Source of the DNA: Spirometra erinaceieuropaei
Taxonomy: Eukaryota > Platyhelminthes > Cestoda > Diphyllobothriidea > Diphyllobothriidae
Reading direction: 5' to 3'
DNA: 64,000 bases
NCBI GenBank assembly: GCA_902702965.1
Contig: CACRXP010000149.1
Location: 703,100-767,099, forward strand
The notes under the pieces are model-generated. The model saw nothing but the letters and a program-made list of their open reading frames with translations. It was not told where the DNA came from and made no database searches. Every line of letters begins with the position of its first letter. Position 1 is the first letter of the stretch. A program made the translations under genes and the position numbers. This document shows, piece by piece, positions 10,801 through 21,260 of this stretch.

Positions 10801-12347
10801 CTTAATATCTTGCAGACATTCCTGTAATATGTAGCATAGTAGTATAGTTACACGTACGCTATATTGAAAGGCGAAATGTTTTTACGTGTTTCGATATGTG
10901 TTTTACTGGGCGGAAAGGATTTTATTTGATTTCCTTAGTGTTGGGGAACGAAATTTATGATAAAGTAACATGTCCAGTGACTAGAACCATCGAATATAAT
11001 CAGCGAATACAGCCATTTGTATACCGTTTTCTGTGTGCGGCGAGGTTTTCTTCCGCAAATTTTTTGTGTGCCTTCTGACGACGAAGTCCGTCGGGTCTCA
11101 AAACGTTTTTAAAATGTCGGCGAGTCCTTTACGGTGCTCTTAGTCGATTGCTCAGAAAAGGTTAATTCCGCAGTTCGTAGTTATCGTCACTTTGAAAATA
11201 AAACGGTTCTTGAAAGCGTTTATCCCTGTAGCGAATTTCCAGACGTTAGTTATTCCGCAGATGACGGCGTGGGTTGTATTTTTGGACCCATCTGGAATTA
11301 AGATCTGATAATCGAAGAAACTAGACGTCCGCACCAGTGATCCATGGTAGATATGCCCTCGGTTAAACATAAACGACCCTTTGATGGGTTTTCTGTTGGA
11401 AAATTTTTTGCCGGGTTATTTCATAGCTGAATACTCACAGCCTTTACCAGTAAGAACACGAAAACGTTTTGGCCGCTCATGCACTTTCCTTTTAATGGAA
11501 TTTATTCTGCCGCAGATGAAAATTCATCTTTCTGCCTACTTTGAAATCGTCTCCGTTGTCTTTGTCTACATTTAGGCCACTTTCAGCGGGTGTAAGTGCG
11601 CTGCGGAGTGGCCATGTAGTAACCAAGATTGTTCTCTGACGACCACCACCAGTTACTTGTTTCGCGCAACGAACATCTTGTCGCATGCGAGAGATAAATT
11701 GAGCAGAACATTTCGCCTATTTTTCTCTCGAATATTTGCATGCGCCTAGAAATTAGGAGTGCGACAAAACCACAAATTGTCAGTTGGTGTCATTAGTGTG
11801 TTTTAGGACACAAGGTGAGCTAAATTGGCATATCATAAGCTGAGAGGGGAGAAGAAAGCGCTTTCGTTCTTCAAATATTGCCTCACCTGCTTAACATGGA
11901 TCCAAAAATACAGTTTCAAGTTGGCGAAGGTTATTTTGAAAACCTCGTCTAAGCTAATGCTCCCTGCCGGCGAATCACGCACATGTACGCAGATGTGGTC
12001 GACGATAGTTACTGGTATGGGAAATCGCCCGTGCATAGAGATATGTAGACTTCTATCCAACGATGTATCATGCATTTTATCAAAACAACTTGGAAGCACA
12101 TTCTATGCGAGGAGTAGGGTTTTTACGCAAATCGTAATCGAAATTGACAACATCTGACCTAACCTCAATTGAGTATCCGGATTTTGTTCGCCACCGGCCT
12201 GGTAACCTGATAATCGTTTGACCGGGCTTCATTACAACCTGAAACTAGTCTCAGATCGATATGCTCGGTCCCGCATGGCGCTAATGAGTTTTCTAACATA
12301 TACAGTATCAGTTTTATCCGACTTCGCATGATATTGTTAAATTTCAG
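10801..12347. other. AT-rich, no secure gene
   Basis: Open frames here (for example minus 11,833-12,099) have some protein-like composition but no clear splice signals or motifs. Probably intronic. Confidence 0.35.
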
Positions 12348-12585
12348 GACTTTGGAAGAAATTCAAAAGGCCAGAGTCGGCCATGTGGAGCGTATTGACG
12401 ACTCCCACCTCCTTCTCGACGTCTCCAAATCAAGCCTTTTCCCGACATCGTCAAGCAGGTCTGACCATCCGTTGATCCCGACGTCTCCCGACACCCTGGA
12501 TTCTACTGACGGACTGAGCACTCGTCTCCGCGCTCGAATCATCTCAGAGAGGGGCCTCCCATGTCAGCGTCTAGATGATATTCAC
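12348..12585 (+). CDS. Candidate host exon (exon b)
   Basis: The acceptor TTAAATTTCAG ends at 12347 and the donor CAC|GTGAGT starts at 12586. The 238-nt segment is open in one frame: one base completing a codon plus 79 full codons. The peptide starts TLEEIQKARVGHVERIDD and becomes Ser/Thr/Pro-rich, with a basic stretch (STRLRARII) near its end. The entry phase matches the exit of exon a, and it exits in phase 0, which matches exon c at 15,648. GC content is well above the AT-rich flanks. The protein is not recognised. Low-complexity Ser/Thr regions are common in flatworm proteins, so conservation should be tested before this is trusted. Confidence 0.5.
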
Positions 12586-12839
12586 GTGAGTTGGTTTTAA
12601 ACTTTTCGCTTACCTACCCCGAATAGGCCGTCGTTTTTTCTCTTCAGTAGGCAGAACAAGTCAGAACTAAGTATTTCGCAGGTTTGTAAATGTGCAGAAC
12701 TAGTCTAAGCGAATCAGACAACAGTAAACCCGCAAACGGGGCCACCTTCAACAAACAGCAGATTTTGAATATGCCGGAGAACCACCCACATGGTCATGGC
12801 GGTCGATAAATTATAAGTGCCAATAAATGAGGCCCATCT

Positions 12840-13375
12840 TCCACTCCACTTGTCGATTTGACGAGTGCCTTTGAAACCTTGGGCCGGTATGGATTTTGGG
12901 AAGCCTTACCGCACTTCTGATATCCGGGGGGGGGGGGGTTTATTTATGCACATGATCAGACGACTGAAGGACCTCATGATGACACTCTTCACAACCAGTG
13001 GGTCACTTCCAAAAGCCTTTGAGACCATAAACAGGCTGGAGCTGGGCTGTGGTTTCGCACCCACCCTCCCCAGCTTCGTGTCCGCCGACATGCTGGTCGC
13101 TGCACATCAGAATGAGCGGCCTAGAATTAGCATGAACTACCGAACCGACGACCAACAAAAAATCCGGCCTGTGCGGGCTGAAACCAGAGTATCCGAGTCC
13201 AGTGTTCATAATTTCTTGCTTGCGGACGATTGCGCGTTGGACACTACAACCGAAGTGAAGTCCGGGGAAGTGTAGACCTCCTCTGCGATTGCGTAAACTT
13301 CGAACTGACCATTAGACCTTATGGTCATGTACCAACCGCCACCAACGAAGGAACACAGCACCCATTTTCAGTAAG
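12840..13375 (+). pseudogene. Decayed RT fragment of the finger-bearing LINE family
   Basis: Broken frames give VDLTSAFETLGRYGFW (motif A region), GCGFAPTLPS (motif B region), NERPRISMNYRTD and FLLADDCALDTT (motif C, LADD in place of FADD). After a frameshift near 13,262 comes CVNFELTIRPYGHV. This is the part of the RT missing from the LINE copies at 38-39 kb and 47-48 kb, and it carries the same kind of VDLT-A motif A. A G-run at 12,928-12,937 and several stops make it a fossil. It lies in the putative intron between exons b and c. Confidence 0.7.
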
Positions 13376-13379
13376 TGGT

Positions 13380-13880
13380 GTATCGTGGACTGTGAACCGA
13401 GGTTCTGAAATGTGTTCTCAATTAGAAGTGCAGTTACTTAGATGGGGCTATAATGCTGATTATCATGCAGCATAATTCCACGATATTTCAGTCATGCCCC
13501 GATGCCGGCCTTTGAGTGGGCCTCTTTCCGTCCGCCTGTAAAGACCACACTCGGTAGGAAATAACCACCTAAGTTGTACGGATTTTCCCATTGGTTTAAG
13601 ATGCTCTTATGAATTCAAAAATATCTTATAGAAAACATGCACAAAAATCTTCCTTTTTGTACTCATTTGGTAGCAAATTACGTTTGCAAATATTCTGCTC
13701 GAAGAAAGTGTGGCTTTCGGTTTTCAAAAAAGGCTTTTAAATTCCAGATGGTTTTGAACCCTTTTTGCCGTTCCACTCGTGTTTTAGGTTTACAAACTGT
13801 AGGCTGTGTACTTTTCATGTGAGGAAGGTCGTACATTTCTCCATACTATTAAGAAGACATTATATTGGGGTCGTAAAGTA
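13380..13880 (+). mobile_element. Mariner-like MITE family M, truncated copy
   Basis: Shares with 58,222-58,950 a diagnostic run around TATAATGCTGATTATCATG..GCATAATTCCA, then a segment around CACAAAAATCTTCC..ACTCATTTGGTAGCAAAT, and a distal ATTTCTCCATACTATTAAGA part. The left TIR is partial and the right TIR is missing. Non-coding. Confidence 0.6.
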
Positions 13881-13929
13881 AAGAAGGCTAGCAAAACACC
13901 GGAACAGTTTGTTTACTGTTGCGAGTTTT

Positions 13930-14180
13930 TGAGCTCGTCCAGGATTCTATCGTCAGAGATAGTAGCGACAGCAAACCAGCGGCAACTATACGGATCGCTA
14001 GCCTGCCGTCGGTCAATGACGCAACACTGGAGGTGACTGCGCAGGGCTCAGTAGGCCGGCACCAGATTGATAAATCGGTCAATCGAGTTAACATCTGAGA
14101 CCCAGATTCCAATAAATTCTCAGCCACCAAGATAATCACCCACGCCGGAAACAAAGCAGGCCGAGAACTGACTGAAGCTG
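13930..14180 (-). mobile_element. PLE C-terminal remnant
   Basis: The minus strand reads VSDVNSIDRFINLVPAY followed, after a stop, by ALRSHLQ. This is typical of the region downstream of the GIY-YIG nuclease in PLEs. A similar remnant lies at 20,600-20,895. No RT is visible. Confidence 0.45.
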
Positions 14181-15647
14181 TCATTCTGGTGTGACTGAAG
14201 TATCTTGCGTTCCTTTCTATTCGAAAACGCATCCCATATTTTCGGTCAGCAGTCCACCAGATACGCCCCTTACTATAAGTAACCTGTGGACAAATGCACA
14301 CACCTCAAGTCGCATCAAGATCAGGATCAGAGCTTCAAGTCTGATTTCCAGTCAGTCGACCTTCAGCGGACTATTTAAATTCTTCAGCCTGCCGCTTCCA
14401 CGCCCACCTCTACTCGTCCTGTCTTTCTCATGTTATATGCGTACTGTGGGTGTCGAAGTAAAGAGCAGGGCACTTGTGACACTAGTTTAACGGATTTGCT
14501 TTCAAGTTATATCATTGCACCCCTCTCGGAACACTGGCCTTCTCAGTACTTCTCGGCAAACTCGCATTTGTATATTTCTAAGAGTCAACTGAATTTCCAA
14601 CTGAAATAATCTTGGTCCATTTTTATGGTAGGGTTTTACTTGCAAAGGTCATATTGAGGTTCCTGTGGATGCAGTTCACCATCCGGGGTAATGTGGTACT
14701 TGGGCTCGAAAATTGCATGTATACTTCCCCAGAGGATTGAGGACGTCTGCTTTACACTGTGGCAGCCGTGTGTAGTGTGCCAATTACTGACATTATGGGT
14801 AGATAGGTGGCATTTTAATACCGGTTATTAGGGAACCTAATTTCATGTCAATTCCAACCTGATGAACTGCTGGCCATTAACCTGGCGTCCTCCCCCTTCC
14901 CCCTCTTCCTTCTCTTCTTCACTCAAGTGCCTGAAGCTTGTGCACTTGAGTGGGTGAACGGTCCAATTTTTTTTCAAAATGTTTGCTACTATGAGGGATT
15001 TTGCAAAAATCGCAAGATTATCTATTTGGTGTAGTCCTCAGGTTACTAATACTGCTCACAAAGTATGGTGCACAGTTTCTACCTCTTGCTCTATTGTACG
15101 AGCACCTACGACCTGACTTGTAAGGTACAAGTTAGGTTATGTGAAATTGCTGCGGAGGAATTATATGATGTGTAGAACTGTATGACAATTCGTGTCGTGT
15201 TTCAAACTTTTTAAGTATCGGTAGACTTTTTTAAAACCGAGATGCTGATTTTAAGAGTTAGTAACGTGACGTCCAACGAAATATTTAAAGGAAACAAGTT
15301 TTTACGCACACTTGCTGTAACATATGGTTGAGTCTTTACGGATATTGGGAATAAATTCTAAAAAAAACAAACTACTCAGCCAATCATTGCTTTTCGAGTG
15401 TTATAGCCACTGTGTTGTCCCTGATCAGGGTTTAAGTACTCAATCACTTTTGCAACCTTACCTGAGCATCGCATCAAGAATCTTTAGTCGGTGTTCTACT
15501 AATTTCGACACATACCGTACATTTTGGGGGATCTTTATTCCCCCTCTGACTGGACTAAGATAACCCACTCCCCATGTTCTGCTCTTTAATGTGATGAACT
15601 TTGTCGACGCGTCCATAATAACTGACAGCTTCTGTGCTTCCCCTCAG
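14181..15647. other. No recognisable gene, probable intron
   Basis: AT-rich with pyrimidine tracts. Nothing supported apart from its place between exon candidates b and c. Confidence 0.35.
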
Positions 15648-15794
15648 CCTCTCTATGGAAACCCATCAACTATGCAGCTCGCTCGTCTGGCCTCTGAATC
15701 CCAGGTCCCTTCCCTCATCTCGAACGCCATGCTCTGGCAATACATTGCGCATGCCCACGAACAAGAGCCAAGTATTCGTCGGGAGACTGATTAG
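15648..15794 (+). CDS. Candidate terminal host exon (exon c)
   Basis: A strong acceptor with a long pyrimidine tract (CTTCTGTGCTTCCCCTCAG) ends at 15647. The open segment PLYGNPSTMQLARLASES and on, 48 codons, ends in TAG at 15792-15794. It starts in phase 0, matching the exit of exon b. The C-terminus is hydrophilic (HAHEQEPSIRRETD). The intron would be 3062 bp, filled with LINE, MITE and PLE debris. No canonical AATAAA was noticed just downstream, which weakens the terminal-exon call slightly. Function unknown. Confidence 0.5.
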   Translation, partial: PLYGNPSTMQLARLASESQVPSLISNAMLWQYIAHAHEQEPSIRRETD

Positions 15795-17597
15795 ATGCGA
15801 GAGAAAAAGTTTTTTCTGTTCTCATTTCTGGACACTTTTATACGGAAAATCCATTTTTTTTTCAAAGCGCAGTCCACTTTCTTCCCTACTGGAGTTTTGT
15901 CAGACGGTTCACAAAATGCATCTAACTCCTGAAGTTGATTCAGAAACCCGAATTCCAATACACCCCTAATGCAATCACACACAGGGATTCAGGGATCAGG
16001 CGGCTAAGTCAAATAATGTGATAAGGTTTAAATTATGAAGACTACATAGAACAGATGAACGGTCTGCGGATGTTCAAGGATGCCAGTGGACTACTTTGCT
16101 AAGGGTTTCACTGAGATCCAAGCAAAAAGGTGCGAGGGAATCATGCAGTGAGGTGGAAACCCTTGTTGAGAACGAGTATGGAGTTGATTGCCTTTACAGA
16201 AGCATCGTTATCGGGATAGCAGTGGCCTGTGGCGTTTTGTTGCAAGTCGGAGGCGGAATGGTCCCAAGATCGTGGCTCGTGCTGATGTTATATTAAAGAA
16301 GTCACCAGTCCACTTTTCCGACTAGAAATTTTCAGATGGGACCGATAATAGGAGCAATTAGTTTATTCCCGTTTAAGGGTTATCCTATTGTCGACTGATG
16401 CTGCATACTGTTCGTTCGTTGGCGATTTCTAGGGTACGTGATGTGTGGTTTCAACTGGACGAGACCGCCTTGCATTATGCCCATGTTTTGTTCGACTACT
16501 TCGAAGTGGTCTCTGACCGCCGACGGTTTGAACTAGAAGAGCCTTATAGTGGCCACGCAGTCATCCTTGGTCAGTTTATCTTTTAGGGGGTTACCTGAAG
16601 TACGGAGTTTGAAAGATTAAGCAAAATGCCGCGGAACGCGTGAAACTCCTTTGAGAAAGTTATGATTACTACAGACGGTTGAGGTCATGTTCTCCGACTT
16701 TTTGAGGGATTTTTGTGAACAAAGCTACGAACGTTTGCTGAACTAAACTCTTGGAGTACTGTGTCAATTCGTATTCTATGCGTCGTATGTTACGTGTTTT
16801 AGTACTTTTGTTAGAGCAGAGACCGTATGAAAATCCGTTGACGGCAGCAGTTACCGGTATGTGGCTATTCCACTAAGGTTAGAGTCACTTATGCTCGAGA
16901 TATACCAGCGTCTGAAAGCGAACAGTGTGCTAGGGCCACGCTCACGGCAGTACTCTTAAGTACCGCACCGAGAGTCGGACTGCAGATCACATCTGAGCCC
17001 AGACGTCTTACCCTCCGTACGGCGCGCTGTAGGGTTCCACAGTATTCGGGCTACTTTCAAGAAGTAATGAAGCTTTGTTCTCGCTGTGCATGGTCGAAGC
17101 ACTTCAGTCGGCCAGTCAAATGGACGCGGTTGACGGCTCCAGTTTTCGATCAACCTTGTGGTTTTTTGTTAAAAATGCGATCAAGAAGGAATTGGAAGAA
17201 CGGAGCCCAATCGATATCGGTCGAATTACTCGGGCCATTGCCGTCTGCTTAGCGCATGACGACTTATCACATCCATACGAACTGTACTTCTTCACGGAGG
17301 TCCCGCAAACACACGCCTTATTCTGTTGATCGTACCGGAGCGGCGGACGCTACAGATCTAGACAGATTTTGAGGATAAGTTCGCGCGTCTGGCTTGTCCA
17401 GTGATTGATTATGTCTTCACCGTGCCTGTTAGACAGGAAATTCGACAAGCTATTAGAAGTTGTCCATCGGTCCGAATTTCGCCGTCCACCATGGCCAAGT
17501 AGGCATCGCCGACTGCGGAACACAGAGCTACCATCTTCACCTTGAAGAAGTTTATGTTCATGCCCATTTTGATTGCCTTCATGTCCATTTGGGACAG
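15795..17597. other. Mostly unassigned; weak exon-like frame at 17,042-17,329
   Basis: One plus-strand frame (17,042-17,329) gives a protein-like stretch, including NAIKKELEERSPIDIGRI. A possible acceptor TTCCACAG lies at about 17,040, but I see no convincing donor. The rest is AT-rich without recognisable content. Confidence 0.3.
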
Positions 17598-18200
17598 CAG
17601 TAGGTGTGCGAACTCATGAAATGTTAACCGAAATTCCGAAACGCTTTTTCGTTTCCAAATTCTATGCTTGAAGGAAGGGTATAATTCGGCTTTCAAAAAC
17701 TTTTATAATTCTGGAAGGATTTTGAACCCGACCAGCCGTTACACACGTATTCAGGGTTTCCAAACCATAAGCCGCATATTTTCCACGCACGGAAAATCAT
17801 TATTTTCTCTACGATATTAAGAGGCGACCATATGGGTTTCATAAGATTTAACAGTGGATTTGAACCATATTGTAAACTTTACAAGCAACGTTATTTTCCA
17901 CCGAATGAGTAAAAGAATGAATATTTTTATGCATGTTTTCTACCGAGCATAATTAAATTTTTAAGCGCATCGGAAATCAGTGAGGAAGTGTCATGCTACA
18001 TAGGTATTCACTTTTACAAAGTGTGGTTTTTGCATGCGGCCGGAAAGATGTTCGTTCGAAAGCCAACATCTCGGGGTAACTGAATTATTGTAGAATTATG
18101 CTGCAGATGATAGATTTTACAACCCCACTTTATTAATCTTTCCGGAACTTAAACGCATTTCGAATTTAGGTTGACATTTCATGAGTTAGCCCACCTACTG
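17598..18200 (+). mobile_element. Mariner-like MITE family M, 603-bp copy
   Basis: The left end reads CAGTAGGTGTGCGAACTCAT and the right end, reverse-complemented, reads CAGTAGGTGGGCTAACTCAT. Both continue into GAAATGT..ACC, so terminal inverted repeats of about 45 bp are visible. The right flank is TA, but the left flank is AG. The interior (AAGCCGCATATTTTCCACGC and similar) matches the other family M copies. No transposase, so non-autonomous. Confidence 0.75.
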
Positions 18201-19104
18201 TATGTTTATCACGATCGTCTCTATCATGAAAACCAAGTCCGCTACATGCGTTCGGTAATTATGAGAAATATTTGAACTCTTGGATTTATCGTAAGCAGAC
18301 CAGACGGGAACAGTTTGGATTGCAGAACTTCTCAAAGAACTGTCTGAAAATCAAAAGGCAGATGTAAAAATAACTCAGTGCGATTGCATCTACTGAATAA
18401 AATTGATATTAATCCCCGAAGCTTTTTGGGTTACGGTTTAGAAATATTAGTTGTAGTTGCACATAACGTGTAAGGTTCATGGGGAGACCAAAGTCTACCA
18501 AGTCTATCTGTGGACTTTCTCACCTTATAAAGTTTGTTTTCAAATGAACCATAAGTCGCAAGGATGTTTCTCGCAATCGTGGCCCACATCATGGATCCCG
18601 TGGCCTTGTATTTAAACTTTGATACAGCAAGCAAAAATGATATCTAGTACAATTTGCCATTAAACAACTGGACGATAAAAGGATCTGTGAGATTAGAATG
18701 TTCATAAGGAATCCACAGCGAAAGTTACAAAAAGCTCAATGTTCTAAAAAGTCGCGACATCTGTCTGTGAATGGAGAAACGATATTTACTTCTTCATCAA
18801 GGAGTTGCCTTAGCTTTCGTCAGAACTTGCAATTGCTGCTTGCTTGTCCAAGGTAATCTGACTAAAGAGTGACCCAATTCACAAATTTTATAAAAACGAA
18901 TTCCGGACGCGATTGAATGTATAGAAAAAAAGTTTGTTTGACTGAAAGAAACTCGCAAATATAAGAGAACACCAAATTATTAATAACGGTTATTTCAGCA
19001 TAAGCAAAATGTTTATAATAGGTGTAGTTCGGAGGAAGGGCCAAATATGACTAGGGGAGAGAAATCACAGACGATTGTTCTGAAACAAAATCCACATCGA
19101 TGAC
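18201..19104. other. No recognisable feature
   Basis: AT-rich. Nothing supported. Confidence 0.35.
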
Positions 19105-19710
19105 TCAACCGTCGTTTTCGACAATGTCCGTATTGTGTTCTATAGCAGGGTGGGAAAAGGGACGGTGACTTGCGTGTGAATTAGTTTGTATTGAAAACAA
19201 ACTTACACAGCGTCTACCGCACTCTCTTCTCCCTCCCCCATATCTGCCGGGTGTGGTTACAGAGTCAGGAAGACCGGAGCCGGAAGAGGATGCAGGTGAC
19301 TGACACGGTGAAAGCCCGCACCTGGGCGTGTCCCCACGTCCCCTGCTCCACCACGTGCAACTGACCAGGGCTTTACGCAACAAGAAAAAGGGGCGTGCCA
19401 TAAAGGCTACACTAAGAGAGGCCCATTGCAACCTGACTCTCCGTCTTCTGAGAAGGACCGAGTTATGCCGTCAGTTGGTAGCAATCCAGACCACGTCTTC
19501 TGGTGCACCATGATAAATGCAAGCGCATCAGATTGTTTTTGGTCCATCTCACCATCTCTTCTCACTCCCGAGCGCCGGCCAGCTGTCGGAGCCGGCTAGT
19601 TGTCTAATGCGGGTAGTAGGCGCAGCGGCTGACAGGGCCGGGGAGCACAAAGGCGCGCGCTATATAAACGACCTGGCCTCCCAAACGCACAAATCCGAAT
19701 TACACAGACG
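19105..19710 (-). repeat. Dispersed repeat R, copy 2 (minus)
   Basis: The reverse complement matches the R block at 39,650-40,400. It has the GTGGCCTTTATGGCACGCC segment, the TGACCGGCTCGGACAG-like segment (here about 19,590) and a terminal TGTAAGTTTG..ACAAACTAATTCACACGC segment. A TATATAAACG motif lies at about 19,660. No coding domain. Confidence 0.6.
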
Positions 19711-20599
19711 AGGCGTAAGCTGCTGAGATCTCACAAGTATGAGAGTGCCGTTAAAAAGGAACGATTGCAGTCTGACTCGATCCATCAGTCGGCCGCTCAA
19801 CGGGGAAATGCACACACAGTTAAATCCACCAACTCTGAGACAGAGCGGACCAAAATTTGGCAGGTCTACTTCTGTCCTACATCATTAAAGCTTTTACGTT
19901 ATTAAAGGAGCGCCCTCAAAGGCGTAGTGGTAGTTAAGTTTACGAGGAGAAACTAATCTGACTGTCTACTAAGTGCTTTCCGTGCACTTTTGACTGTTTT
20001 CAAGTTGGCATACTCAGTAAGCAATTGCAGTTTGACTTGAGCAGGTCAAAAGGGCACTTAATCCTGAGAATGTTAGGCGCTTCCTCCAAAGCACAGACAT
20101 TTGGGCTAGGTAGCAAATGACGACGTTGTTCGGGGTTGCTCCATGTCTTAGCACTTAAAGGCGCCAAAGCATCAGTTGTCAACTGACGCCAGCGAACTCA
20201 CATGGAGCGAAGCCGAAGATGCACAAAAAAGCTACTCCAAGCTGAAAAAAATAGATAGGCACTATTAAAGAAGTCAACAATAAAATTCAAGAATATATAG
20301 GAGCCAATAAAACACTTCGAGATCACAATTTTCGCTAAACACGCCGTCAGCAGGCAGCTATACGAACTCGAAAGTTTACCCGTTCAATAACACGGAGTGT
20401 TTTCGTAATTAAAGTACTGAGAAGAGTTCACACATAGTGCTCCGGAGATTCGGCTGCCAAGATTGCTCACCCCTGAGGTGTCTAGAATGCGGAAGAAACT
20501 GTAAAAGCAGCCATCTTGTCAGATATAATGGGATATGCTGACATGTAACGAAGAGAAGACTGGTTGAACCTCGGAACCATTTGTTTATTATTCCGAGAT
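19711..20599. other. No recognisable feature
   Basis: Nothing supported. Confidence 0.35.
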
Positions 20600-20895
20600 T
20601 TCGAGCCCCTGCATAAGCTCGTTGTCCGAGATAAGGGCAGCAACGTAACAAGCAACTGCTTTAGGTGGTATTAGCTGATCAATGACCGCTGTCGCCAGTC
20701 TGGGGGTGACTGCCCGGGGCTCTGTATGACGACACCCCAGCGGCAGATCGATTGACTGAGTTTTCATCCGAGGCCCAGGCATCAATAAACACTCGTGCTT
20801 GTCTCTCTTCCGGTGTCAGCAGCTATCTTGTTGGCTGTGAAGTTAAACTCATGACCCCTTTCGAGAGTGTGGACAGCCATTTGAGATGATTCACT
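20600..20895 (-). mobile_element. PLE C-terminal remnant
   Basis: On the minus strand MAVHTLERGHEFNFTANKIA is followed, after a frameshift, by FIDAWASDENSVNRS and YRAPGSHPQTGDS. This is the segment after the GIY-YIG core in PLE proteins. The RT and most of the nuclease are absent. Confidence 0.6.
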
Positions 20896-21141
20896 ACCCC
20901 TTCACAGCTACTTTCTGTTCATGTATGTGCTATGCGAGCACACGTTCAGTCTGGGTTGAGTAAGTATGGGGGCAGGTTAAGCAGACGATATGCTATACCA
21001 CACCCGACTTGCTCCTTAGGATCGAATCGATCCCTGATTTTCATGACTCTGTTGTGTACGGTAGCCTTTGCAGGTATGCAATTCTAATACATAGTCCTTT
21101 AGCAATATGTACGGCCTTTGAAACGTTCTTTGTATATGCAG

Positions 21142-21260
21142 AGATTCCGTTTGGATCCTTCGGTAGAAAACCGGCTTATAAACGACTTCGGATAGCCAGT
21201 CTGCCTAGATTGACTGCAGAGATATCGGTCCTCGCATGTCTTTACTTCCGGCTTGCCCAA
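21142..21260 (+). CDS. Weak host exon candidate
   Basis: The acceptor TTCTTTGTATATGCAG ends at 21141 and a consensus donor CAA|GTGAGT follows 21260. The segment is open in one frame, enters in phase 1 and leaves in phase 0. The peptide includes IPFGSFGRKPAYKRL. It could be an exon of an unlinked gene or chance. No family recognised. Confidence 0.3.
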
